From NCBI RefSeq assembly GCF_009389715.1, contig NC_052407.1, forward strand, positions 3,537,154-3,601,153: a stretch of DNA of 64,000 bases, in the 5' to 3' direction. The notes beneath the pieces were generated by a model. That model did no database searches. It was not told where the DNA came from and saw only the letters and a program-made list of their open reading frames with translations. This DNA is from Phoenix dactylifera. Taxonomy: Eukaryota; Streptophyta; Magnoliopsida; Arecales; Arecaceae. How positions within the stretch are numbered: the first letter of the stretch is position 1; each line of letters opens with the position of its first letter. Both the position numbers and the translations under genes were made by a program. Shown piece after piece: positions 35,000 through 45,509 of the stretch.

Positions 35000-35550
35000 A
35001 GGTCAATGTACCCTGGGAAGACTTGTATAGAGAAATCGTAGACTACGTGTTGTATCACATGAATGCAAATTAGTTGTAAAACTTGATTGTAAATGTGTTA
35101 TAAAAGGATGTTTGTCCAACTGTAATTCTTGTTCTCTGTAATAAAATATTTTCAGACATAGTATCATTATTCCCTGCAAAGTCCTTATTTATTGCAATTT
35201 TTCCAACTCCTGTCATGCTCATCGCTTAAACGAAAAGTCTACGGTGACTTATTAAAAACTGAGCCCACTTAAAAATCGATTTCTACAGTACGAGTTTTAT
35301 CGTAACAATATCATCCCTGCACAAAAGTAACAATGATTAGCATCAAACATTTGTGTTTCATAAAGCGTGTCGGAGTTTGAGAAACTGTCTTCGGCCTAAC
35401 ATTCATGTGGTTGAAATGCCTAAATTCAGATGGTCGGACATCTGGCACACCACGAGTCCGAGTCTGGCACAGCATTCCTAAATTCAGAGGCGACTTTGTT
35501 CGCCGACGAGTCCAAGCTAACTCACCAGCCACTCTTAGGGATGCAAACCT
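35000..35550. other. Spacer after the Ulp1 gene
   Basis: Contains AATAAAA-type words near 35140 that could serve polyadenylation of the Ulp1 gene, then sequence that grades into the GTCGAC array. No separate gene. Confidence 0.4.
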
Positions 35551-35554
35551 TGAA

Positions 35555-36312
35555 TGTCCGGAGGTCGACTCGGCACACCAAGCCACTCTCTGTGTTGGCT
35601 CTGTGCCACTTAAGGGGTCGACTCGCCATTCACTGGGGTCGACGCGAGTCGACCCCAGCACACCAGGCACTCTTTAAGGGTCGACTTCCTTATGTCCAGA
35701 GGTCGACTCCAGTCTGCCTGAGGTCGACACTTAGGCTCTGGCTGTTTTTGGGTGCTCTCTGTCTTGCCTCTGTGCCACTTAAGGGGTCGACTCGCCATTC
35801 ACTGGAGTCGACTCCCTTAGACTGGAGTCGACCCCAGCACACCCAGGCACTCTTAAGGGTCGACTCCCTTATGTCCCGAGGTCGACTCCAGTCTGCCTGA
35901 GGTCGACACTTAGGCTCTGGCTGTTTTTGGGTGCTCTCTGTCTTGCCTCTGTGCCACTTAAGGGGTCGACTCGCCATTCACTGGAGTCGACTCCCTTAGA
36001 CTGGAGTCGACCCCAGCACACCAGGCACTCTTAAGGGTCGACTCCCTTATGTCCAGAGGTCGACTCCAGTCTGCCTGAGGTCGACACTTAGGCTCTGGCT
36101 GTTTTTGGGTGCTCTCTGTCTTGCCTCTGTGCCACTTAAGGGGTCGACTTGCCATTCACTGGAGTCGACTCCCTTATGTCCAGAGGTCGACTCCAGTATG
36201 CCTGAGGTCGACACTTATGCGTCGCTGGCTGTTTTTGGGTGCTCTCTGTCTTGGCTCTGTGCCACTTAAGGGGTCGACTCGCCAATCACTGGGGTCGACT
36301 CCCTTAATCTAG
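35555..36312 (+). repeat. Left GTCGAC-rich tandem array, five units
   Basis: The phrase CTGTGCCACTTAAGGGGTCG recurs at 35601, 35769, 35949, 36127 and 36257 (periods 168, 180, 178 and 130 bp). Each unit carries several copies of GGAGTCGACTCC or GGGGTCGACTCG, and GAGGTCGACACTTAGGCT. The palindromic SalI word GTCGAC occurs dozens of times. Repeated open frames here are by-products. Confidence 0.93.
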
Positions 36313-36506
36313 TTAACTTTTATTTCTTTCCCCTTTTTTAGCAATCTTCTGGATGTTACGAATACACAATTACCATAGAATCAAAATATCATTATACAAG
36401 CCATGTTGGTCAAAAATAGAACATTTCATTGCACTTGTAGACATTACATAAATATATTACAATGAGTCTCCTCGAGACCTATTAAACTCTTGCAGACAAA
36501 ATAACC

Positions 36507-37923
36507 TTACTTTCTAGGAAAAGAAGAAATCATGGGGCAGTGAAACTCGAAGAAGCTCTTGGCAGTCTCCCCAATACAAGACCAGAACTCTAAAACTTTC
36601 TGCAGAATGGCTGCAACTTCAGAGTTGGACTGGAGATAGGACTTGTTCAGGTCAGCTAAAGTCTGATTGGATCTTATGAAGTGATTGTAGAAGTTTGTCG
36701 CATACATCCTGTGCATTTTCATTCAGATTCTCCATGTCCTTTCTGACAGATTGTTGAAGCTTTTTTGTCTCCTCTTCTATGTCCACAAATCTCTGGTACT
36801 GTCCTTGAACAAGACATCGAAGACTGACCATTTCTGCCCTCATTTCAGCGACCAATTCACACACGGTTGCGTTGGAAGGTACCAAGTCTGTACAAGCAAC
36901 ATCTCTAGAATTCTTAGCTCTTGCACGATATCATCCCTTAGTGCTCTGAACTGCTTCAGCACTAAGTCTAACTCAGTGGGCTGCTGAGTTTGGGCAATTG
37001 GTTCTTCAGTGGGAGGATGAAATGATTCTTCATTTCGACAGGTCGCTGCTCTTCTCTATGGCACGCACTGCTCTTCCCTTCATCTTTTCTTATCCACTGA
37101 CCATCTTTCTTACGAAAACCCATTCGATGTAGCGACCGGTCATTGTAAGTATCCCAATGACCAAGAGTTGTAGATGGTTCCCCTTCAATATTTACACCGA
37201 ACTCCTCGAAGACTAAGGTTAAGAGCATTCCATATGGCAAGGATGCCTTAGCTCTAGAGGCAGACTCTACCATGTGTCTAATCATCAGGTGAGGTAAACT
37301 AAGGGGGCTACCGTTCAGAATGTGGAACATAACAAGAATATCTCTTTCGGACACAAAATCAAACCTACCTGTTTTCGGAAAGAGGATTCGGCTAACAATA
37401 TGATGTAATAGTCGATTTTCCACACTAAGTCGGTTGGCCAAATTTGCTCAAGTGGACTAACATTTTCTGTGCCAAGAAGATATTGAATGCCCAACACTCT
37501 ATTTTCTAAAAAATCTTCGGTTGAACCAGAGGTTGGGATGTTCACAAGACTCCCTAGGGTTTCCGGGTTTAGCAGAATTGGGGTTTTGTTTACCACACTT
37601 TCAATGCTAGCAATTTCGGTTTTGAGATTGGCATAGAATTGGCGAACAAGGTTCGGGTACGTCGGAATGTCAAGGGAACATAGGGTTTCCCAACCCATGG
37701 CTTTCAGCTTCAGACCTATGGTAAAACCCTGGGCTTCTAAGAAGTCGAAATCTATTTTCCTACCGAGAGAAACACGACGAGTTACCAAGGGTACTTGCCT
37801 AGGAGGAGATGGAGCATGCGGACGAGGAGGAGGAACGTCGTTTCTTGCCTTGGACCTTCGCTCGGTTGCTTCCGGAACATTACTTCTCTTCTTTGAAGGC
37901 CGCACGACCTGCTTCCTCGGCAT
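36507..37923 (-). other. Putative plant transposon protein ORF (Transposase_32-like), broken
   Basis: From an ATG at 37923 the minus strand reads a basic N-terminus, then IDFDFLEAQGFTIGLKLKAM and DIPTYPNLVRQFYANLKTEI. A second reading gives PKTGRFDFVSERDILVMFHI, SRAKASLPYGMLLTLVFEEF and DRSLHRMGFRKKDGQWIRK. A coiled-coil-like tail follows near 36700-36880. This is the conserved 'putative plant transposon protein' region that I recall from many plant genomes; its element class is unsettled. The copy is broken in one or two places. It lies between the left GTCGAC array and the minisatellite, on the same strand as MURA. Confidence 0.6.
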
Positions 37924-38004
37924 GGCGACGGATGGATGATAGGTAGAGAGGAGGGAAGTAAGGAATTGGACGAACGAAGAGACGCAAGGAGCACGGGAAG
38001 GGAA

Positions 38005-38242
38005 CTTAGGTCGACTCCACGAAAATAGAAGGGAAGAGGGAGTCGATTGACCTCAGGTTTTATTTCCTTATTGGAGTTACGGGTCGACCTCAGGCATACT
38101 GGAGTCGACTCCTACGAAATGGAGTCGACTCCCTCTTGATGAGAGGTCGACTCGTAGCTTGGCTGCGTACACAGGCGCTATTTGGTATACTCTAAGAGAG
38201 TTATGGGGTCGACTCCAAATATCAGTCGGGTCGACTCAATCG
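38005..38242. repeat. Short GTCGAC-rich stretch next to the minisatellite
   Basis: Words GGTCGACCTCAGGCATACTG, GGAGTCGACTCC and GGGTCGACTCAATCG repeat at short spacing in what would be the promoter region of the 37923 ORF. It has the same word family as the two large arrays. Confidence 0.8.
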
Positions 38243-40852
38243 TAATAACTGTGTTTCCAGAGAAGCTAACTGTGTTCCCAGAAAAGCTAACTGTGTTCCC
38301 AGACAGCATGCTAACTGTGTTCCCAGAGAAGCTAACTGTGTTCCCAGACGGCATGCTAACTGTGTTCCCAGAGAAGCTAACTGTGTTCCCAGACAAGCTA
38401 ACTGTGTTCCCAGAAACAAGCTAACTGTGTTCCCAGAGAAGCTAACTGTGTTCCCAGACAGCATGCTAACTGTGTTCCCAGACAAGCTAACTGTGTTCCC
38501 AGACACTCCGTAACTGTGTTCCCAGAGAAGCTAACTGTGTTCCCAGACAACCTAACTGTGTTTCCAGAAACAAGCTAACTGTGTTCCCAGAGAAGCCAAC
38601 TGTGTTTCCAGACAAGCTAACTGTGTTCCCAGACAAGCTAAATGTGTTCCCAGACAGCATGCTAACTGTGTTCCCAGAGAAGCTAACTGTGTTCCCAGAA
38701 ACAAGCTAACTGTGTTTCCAGAGAAGCTAACTGTGTTCCCAGACAAGCTAACTGTGTTTCCAGACAGCATACTAACTGTGTTCCCAGACAAACTAACTGT
38801 GTTCCCAGACAAGCTAACTGTGTTTCCCAGAAACAAGCTAACTGTACAAGCTAACTGTGTTCCCAGAGAAGCTAATTGTGTTCCCAGACAGCATGCTAAC
38901 TGTGTTCCCAGACAAGCTAACTGTGTTCCCAGACACTCCATAACTGTGTTCCCAGAGAAGCTAACTGTGTTCCCAGACAAGCTAACTGTGTTCCAGAAAC
39001 AAGCTAACTGTACAAGCTAACTGTGTTCCCAGAGAAGCTAACTGTGTTCCCAGAGAAGCTAACTGTGTTCCCAGACAGCATGCTAACTGTGTTCCCAGAG
39101 AAGCTAACTGTGTTCCCCGACAAGCTAACTATGTTCCCAGACACTCCGTAACTGTGTTCCCAGAGAAGCTAACTGTGTTCCCAGACAACCTAACTGTGTT
39201 CCCAGAAACAAGCTAACTGTGTTCCCAGAGAAGCTAACTGTGTTCCCAGAGAAGCTAACTGTGTTCCCAGACAAGCTAACTGTGTTCTCAGACACTCCGT
39301 AACTGTGTTCCCAGAGAAGCTAACTGTGTTCCCAGACAACCTAACTGTGTTCCCAAAAACAAGCTAACTGTGTTCCCAGAGAAGCCAACTGTGTTCCCAG
39401 ACAAGCTAACTGTGTTCCCAGACAAGCTAAATGTGTTCCCATACAGCATGCTAACTGTGTTCCCAGAGAAGCTAACTGTGTTCCCAGAAACAAGCTAACT
39501 GTGTTCCCAGAGAAGCTAACTGTGTTCCCAGACAAGCTAACTGTGTTCCCAGACAGCATGCTAACTGTGTTCCCAGACAAGCTAACTGTGTTCCCAGACA
39601 AGCTAACTGTGTTCCCAGAAACAAGCTAACTGTACAAGCTAACTGTGTTCCCAGAGAAGCTAACTGTGTTCCCAGACAGCATGCTAACTGTGTTCCCAGA
39701 CAAGCTAACTGTGTTCCCAGACACTCCATAACTGTGTTCCCAGAGAAGCTAACTGTGTTCCCAGACAAGCTAACTGTGTTCCCAGAAACAAGCTAACTGT
39801 ACAAGCTAACTGTGTTCCCAGAGAAGCTAACTGTGTTCCCAGACAGCATGCTAACTGTGTTCCCAGAGAAGCTAACTGTGTTCCCCGACAAGCTAACTGT
39901 GTTCCCAGACACTCCGTAACTGTGTTCCTAGGGAAGCTAACTGTGTTCCCAGACAACCTAACTGTGTTCCTAGAAACAAGCTAACTGTGTTCCCAGAGAA
40001 GCTAACTGTGTTCCCAGAGAAGCTAACTGTGTTCCCAGACAGCATGCTAACTGTGTTCCCAGACAAGCTAACTGTGTTCCCAGACACTCCGTAACTGTGT
40101 TCCCAGAGAAGCTAACTGTGTTCCCAGACAACCTAACTGTGTTCCCAGAAACAAGCTAACTGTGTTTCCAGAGAAGCCAACTGTGTTCCCAGACAAGCTA
40201 ACTGTGTTCCCAGACAAGCTAAATGTGTTCCCAGACAGCATGCTAACTGTGTTCCCAGAGAAGCTAACTGTGTTCCCAGAAACAAGCTAACTGTGTTCCC
40301 AGACAAGCTAACTGTGTTCCCAGACAGCATGCTAACAGTGTTCCCAGACAAGCTAACTGTGTTCCCAGACAAGCTAACTGTGTTTCCAGAAACAAGCTAA
40401 CTGTACAAGCTAACTGTGTTCCCAGAGAAGCTAACTGTGTTTCCAGAGAAGCTAACTGTGTTCCCAGACAGCATGCTAACTGTGTTCCCAGACAAGCTAA
40501 CTGTGTTCCCAGACACTCCATAACTGTGTTCCCAGAGAAGCTAACTGTGTTCCCAGACAAGCTAACTGTGTTCCCAGAAACAAGCTAACTGTACAAGCTA
40601 ACTGTGTTCCCAGAGAAGCTAACTGTGTTCCCAGAGAAGCTAACTGTGTTCCCAGACAGCATGCTAACTGTATTCCCAGACAAGCTAACTGTGTTCCCAG
40701 ACAAGCTAACTGTGTTCCCAGACACTCCGTAACTGTGTTCCCAGAGAAGCTAACTGTGTTCCCAGACAACCTAACTGTGTTCCCAGAAACAAGCTAACTG
40801 TGTTCCCAGAGAAGCTAACTGTGTTCCCAGACAAGCTAACTGTGTTCTCAGA
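38243..40852. repeat. 21-bp minisatellite with ~790-bp higher-order period
   Basis: The basic unit is about CTAACTGTGTTCCCAGACAAG (21 bp), with 23- and 24-bp variants (AAACAAG, CAGCATG) and a short CTAACTGTACAAG form, some 120 units in all. Variant order repeats. The marker CACTCC(G/A)TAACTG lies at 38504, 38934, 39142, 39293, 39722, 39910, 40085, 40514 and 40723, giving a three-marker pattern with a period of 789-792 bp. The marker AAATGTGTTCCCA near 38640, 39430 and 40221 gives 790 and 791. Three higher-order copies are therefore present. Because 21 is divisible by 3, long frames coding SGNTVS repeats arise by chance. Confidence 0.93.
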
Positions 40853-41462
40853 GTTTTGAGTCGACCTCACCGAGTTTTGAGTCGACCTGCGTGCAGTGGG
40901 AGTCGACTCCGGTCAAAGACGAGTCGACTCCTTAGGTGGCACAGAGCAAAGAGAGAGAGCAGCCGAAATAAGGGAAGCCTAAGTGTCGACCTCACCGAGT
41001 TTTGAGTCGACCTCCTTGCAGTGGGAGTCGACTCCGGTGACGGACGAGTCGACTCCTTAGGTGGCACAGAGCAAAGACAGAGAGCAGCCGAAATAAGCGA
41101 AGCCTAAGTGTCGACCTCACCGAGTTTTGAGTCGACCTCCTTGCAGTGGGAGTCGACTCCGGTGAAAAGCGAGTCGACTCCTTAGCTGGCACAGAGCAAA
41201 GACAGAGAGCAGCCAAAATAAGCGAAGCCTAAGTGTCGACCTCACGGAGTTCTGAGTCAACCCCTGGGCAGTTCGAGTCGACCCCAGTGAAAGGCGAGTC
41301 GCCCCGTTAAGTGGGACAGAACAAAGACAGAGAGTGGACCTTAGCTCAGCCAAGCCTAAGAGTCGACCTCTTTTCCTACCGAGTCGACATCGGGACGGAT
41401 CGAGTCGACTCCAATATTTTCGGAGTCGACTCGTTAAGAGTCTCAGATTAGGCAAAGTCGAA
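40853..41462 (-). repeat. Right GTCGAC-rich tandem array, four units, opposite orientation
   Basis: GGCACAGAGCAAAGA recurs at 40938, 41063 and 41188, with a variant at 41313, a period of 125 bp. The reverse complement (GTCGACACTTAGGCTTCGCT, CTCTGTCTTTGCTCTGTGCC, GGAGTCGACTCGTC) matches the left array (GTCGACACTTAGGCTCTGGC, CTCTGTCTTGCCTCTGTGCC). The two arrays are therefore one family in inverted orientation around the ORF and minisatellite. Unit length and sequence have diverged. Confidence 0.9.
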
Positions 41463-41776
41463 GGAAAGCCGGGAAACGGGATTTTAGGTGACAATATAAA
41501 TTTTTCCACGCCATATTCAACTATTGTAATTGTCAGAGCTGACGTCGAATGCTATGCCAACTGTTGATTAACTGTGTATCATTACGTGTTTGTAACAATT
41601 TTTTAACTGCATTCCGGTTTGAAGTAACTGAATTAAAATCTAACAAAAAATAAACATATACAATTCAGTTTGCACTTCATTAACATCAATACAAGAGTTT
41701 TGTTCTTAATATGCTGTGACTAACATGAAAATACATTGCAGGTATCTCGATACATTCTTCATAATGTCCATATTCT

Positions 41777-44143
41777 TTACTTGATGACCTCATTACAAGT
41801 CCTTCTATTGTGCCCAACCTTCCCGCATCGTCCACATCTCATTTCACGTACTGACTCCACTTGCGAAGGTCTTCTCTTTTTTTTAGGCCTGCCAGGACGT
41901 GTCTTTCTTATAGGGGGTAGAATGTGAATCTCTTCAGAGGCACTTTGGGGTTTCTACATGTCAGGAATTGGACTGATTGCTTCGGCATATGTTACTCTAT
42001 ACAATTCAGCTTGGAAGCAATTGTCGGTGAATTGGTATAGTGATCTGCCGTCCTTCTCGATGCATGCACAAGCACGCTTACATGGCATGCGGAAGATTCG
42101 CCACTCGCCACAAGAGCAGCTACACATATGCAGGTCAACTTTGCATGAGTAGTTGGTATCCTTTACATCATATATCATTATGTTGGACGTAAATACAGCT
42201 AATCTCCGACCATCTTCTGCATTTTTTTGCAACACTTTCTCCGCATCAGGACAAAGTTGAGATTGAATGCTATATCCTCGATTACAGCGTTCATGCATCA
42301 TCTGCATTATTTGGATCCTTATATGGTCAACCATCTGAGGCACAGGGAGATGACGAGCCTCCAGGACCCAACTATTAAAAGACTCTGCCACATTCGATGT
42401 CATGATGCCCCAGCGTGGACCTGGAAATACAGCATTCGCCCAATGCTCCGGCTTTGCATGTAGGAGAAAGGTGGTAACACCAGGGGCTTCTGATGTAAGC
42501 TTTGCAATTAGCTTTCGGAATACAGTAAGCCTTGGTGTATAGGCAGCAGCATTTAGTAAATCAATAAGCCTCTTTCTCTCAGCTGCACGATAATGGACAA
42601 GGACCTGCATTGATAATTAAAATCAGATATACCACATGCTACATTACTTAGATACTTTGTAGTTTAAATTATTCATAATATGACGATGCAAACCTGATTC
42701 TTGAAGTTTTCTTTCACATGACGTATACAATATGAGTGGTAAGAATCAGGAAAGTACTTCGGCACGGATTTAATAATGCCCTGATGTCTATCTGTCATAA
42801 ATGTGAACTGTTGACCACTATACTCAGTACAACTATGAATAGCTTCTTTCAGAAACCGGCAAAACCATTCCCAATTTTCATCACATTCTGTATCTACAAC
42901 ACCATAAGCTATAGGAAACATATCATCATTTCCATCTTTGGAAGTGGCTCCAAGCAATACACCTCCATCCTTATGCTTTATAAATGTGCCATCCATAAAA
43001 ATCAGAGGACGACATCCTTTTATGAAACCCATTAGTGAAGCATGAAAACAAATGAATAGACGTCTGAATCGACCATCAATTGTTTCATACTCTGCAATGC
43101 TGCCGGGGTTGGTCTGACGAATGGCATCGCAATACCAGCGAATCCGTTCATAAGATAGCCGGCTGTTACCATAAAGATCCATCATAGCCACCTCCTTACC
43201 ACGCCAAGCTTGATGATACGGCAATTCAACACCATATTGTCGTCGAATATCCTTTACAATATCACTCGGCTTATATAACGGCATATCTTGAAGTTGATCT
43301 TTAACAATTTTGGAAACCCAACGTTTTGAAGCCTTTGGATGAGACCGCACTTGCAATCCTCCTCCACATGTGTGGTTACAGTGCATTTTTTTAATTGCAA
43401 ACTTTTCACCATTCCCAAGGCGAGAAGCATGAATACGCCATTCGCAACCTTCATAAACACATTCTACAGTAACTCGATCACGATCGTTCTTCACGAAGAC
43501 AAAATCCCTGCAAATTGCAATGCAATAGTTGCGAATGGTGTCACGTAGAGTTTCCACATTCATGAACTCCTGACCAACACCCTCTATACTATTTTTCCAA
43601 TCATCCAACGAATTTTTTTGACTTGCTTCCTCTTCAATTGCGGCTCTTGTTTCTTCAACAACTTGACCAAAATTACTTGAGCTACCCTTCGAAAATTTTT
43701 TTCCTCTCGAACTGATTTCAGCACAATGCGATGAGCCACTGTTCATACAATACGATAAACATTATTTTAGCAAACTTACTAAAATCCGTTGCACAAAACA
43801 ATATTTAAAAAAGGGAATATCTCTCAATTACCACAGCAGCACCTTCGATCAAGGTTGGAGAATGAGTAACAACCATCTCGATCACCTTGGCATTTAAGTT
43901 GACGTGTATTTCATGCATGTTACGAACATCCTTATCGCTCATGAGCGTAACAAGCATTTTAGACTTGTTTGGAATATAAAACTTAACTTCTATCATTGTA
44001 GAAGATAAATGTCTCCACCTTTCAACTATTTCCTTAAAAATTTGATCAAGAATTGTGTCTTTTGAGATGGAAATAATCACAGCTTCGCTACCATAAGAAC
44101 AAATGGCCATAAAAACAGAGCTACCAGTGTCTTCCGAAGCCAT
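41777..44143 (-). CDS. MURA transposase of a Mutator-like element
   Basis: Exon 1 (44143 to about 43832) starts MASEDTGSSVFMAICSYGSE and holds a PB1-like region. Exon 2 (about 43746-42694) holds the zinc-binding N-terminal domain (CVYEGCEWRIHASRLGNGEK, HNHTCGGG-like) and the DDE core: first Asp in FMDGTFIKHKDGG, second in FTFMTDRHQGI. Exon 3 (42604-41954) holds the Glu (NVAESFNSW) and a SWIM finger (CSCSCGEWRIFRMPC). The exon 2/3 junction is GT/AG and phase 0. A TAG at 41954-41956 ends the frame. The same frame continues to 41777 with an NLS-like RPGRPKKKRRPS and a CCHC knuckle CGRCGKVGHNRRTC, so the stop looks recent. The best exon 1/2 splice sites do not share phase, so that junction is uncertain. 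Confidence 0.85.
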
Positions 44144-44149
44144 GACAAT

Positions 44150-44790
44150 GGAAAAAAGAGGAGGCAATGAACAGATAATTCCGAATTGCAAACAGACTTA
44201 GGAATATAGTGGAGCAGAGTCTCACTACACAGAGAAAGAGGGACTATCAGCGTTCTCTCAAACAGGGAACCGGTAAAGAGTAAGATGTAGTCTCAACGTT
44301 TTTAGGTCAACATAAAGGCTCGACATGCTCTCTCCCTATCCATCTAGCATCCATCCTAATGGGTGCTTGTCTCTTCCCAGACCAAACAATCTCCATTGGC
44401 AAAGACAAAACAGAGAAGAACGGAGACAAAACGCATACCCTGTTGCGGCCTATTTTTACATCTTTTTTCCGTCTCAAAATCTTCCTCGAAACCCATCTTC
44501 GGTAAACACCTTCCGTGGGATCACCAGGGGCATCCACGCTTAAGGGCTGCAAGTGGGAAGCTAACTTCGGAGCATCTTCGGTAGACAAAAACAGAGTGTT
44601 TTCCGGTTACAAAACAGAACGCAGTACCTATTTTTTTCCCGCTTCCGGTAGCATGGGGGTACTTAAGTAACCTGGGGGCACTTTGGGTACTATATTTTAA
44701 AGCAAACAGTAACTTAGGGACCGGGAATTAAAGATCCATGAAGCGGTGGACCGGAAGTTCTTTTTTGGGTCAACCGGGACCTCCTGTTAC
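44150..44790. other. MURA upstream region and right MULE end
   Basis: Holds the presumed promoter of the minus-strand MURA gene and, near 44640-44755, sequence similar to the left end of the element in inverted orientation (GGTCC, ACTTAAGTAAC words). No separate gene; frames at 44307-44588 overlap on both strands without a domain. Confidence 0.45.
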
Positions 44791-44794
44791 AGCG

Positions 44795-45021
44795 GGGTCT
44801 TTAGAGGGACGGAAAAGTAATTTTCCGAAAATTTTATTGGTTTCCAACCGTGTTTTTAAGTGTTATAACATAACGACGTTTAATAAAAATTATCTTTTGA
44901 TGATGCTTTTAAGCATCATAACTCAACACCGCTCCAAAGAAGCGTCGGGATAAGCCTTCTCAATTGCAGATGCCAATAATAACACGACGCTAATAAGATG
45001 CGTCTCTAAAATTTGGTGTAG
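44795..45021. mobile_element. CACTA-like terminal fragment
   Basis: Read on the minus strand from 45021 it begins CTACACCAAATTTTAGAGAC and carries repeated GCGTCG/GACGC words in inverted orientations, as in the subterminal regions of plant CACTA elements (typical end CACTACACCAAA). The first bases of the end are altered and the other end is not seen. It abuts the MULE end. Confidence 0.45.
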
Positions 45022-45094
45022 TTTATCCTTTAATGATATTTCTTTCTAACGTCGATAAATTTCTGTTGGGTTTCACACTTTTTTCTGTAATGGA

Positions 45095-45275
45095 AAAACA
45101 GGAAGGAAGAGATGAGTAAAAAATAAAAGAAAGGCAATGTGGAAGAAAGGAAAGAAAGAAGAAGGATTAAAAAAAAGAAAAAAAAAAGAAAGAAAGAAGA
45201 AGAAAAAGGAGAACGAAGAAATAGAAATAAAGGGTGGACGGAAAAAAAAAAAAAGTAAGGAAGGAAAGAATGTGA
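45095..45275. repeat. Purine (GA/A) tract
   Basis: About 180 bases almost free of pyrimidines on the plus strand (GAAGGAAAGAAAGAAGAAGG and similar). Frames through it are Lys/Glu- or Phe/Ser-rich and not credible as genes. Confidence 0.9.
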
Positions 45276-45509
45276 GAGAGATAGAAGGTATGTACCATAG
45301 GGGCGTGGAACAGTGGGACATCCCAGTCTACATAGAAATGGGACAGCAACTTATGGAACTTAAAATTTTGGTTTAACTAGGTTCAAACATAAACCGAGAG
45401 TGGGCAGTCAGTGTTCAAGTCTATAACTCTCTGAGACATACGCTCGTCAGAACCCATATATATCCCTAATAAAATGGCCCGAGTCCTTTTCTCTCTAACT
45501 CTTTCATTC

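Larger units (their letters stand above)
30795..44750. mobile_element. Compound Mutator-like element with PMD-Ulp1 and MURA genes
   Basis: A MURA transposase on the minus strand (41777-44143) and a plant-mobile-domain plus Ulp1-protease gene on the plus strand (about 31580-34995) converge. This is the pairing of the described Ulp1-carrying MULEs (Kaonashi-type, KI-MULE). Outer flanks share words in inverted orientation: left GCGGTCC, AATAGTCCCTGTTGACTGT (about 30810-30860); right, on the minus strand, CCGGTCC, CCCGGTCCCTAAGTTACTGT (about 44755-44700). These are taken as degenerate ends. No 9-bp target duplication was confirmed. The centre (35.5-41.5 kb) holds a separate repeat module. At about 14 kb it is large for a MULE. 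Exact borders are approximate. Confidence 0.65.

Noticed and set aside
35405-36312. Several frames of 60-156 aa in the GTCGAC array
   Set aside because: By-products of the tandem repeat; near-identical peptides recur on both strands.
38243-40852. Many long minus-strand frames coding repeated SGNTVS / GTQLA peptides
   Set aside because: They follow from 21-bp units (multiple of three) without stops. Starts are arbitrary, frames flip with unit variants, and no domain or promoter is seen.
38243-40852. CRISPR-like regular repeats
   Set aside because: There are no unique spacers; the units are tandem and the genome is a plant nuclear one.
45073-45376. Lys/Glu-rich and Phe/Ser-rich frames
   Set aside because: Low-complexity purine tract read on either strand.
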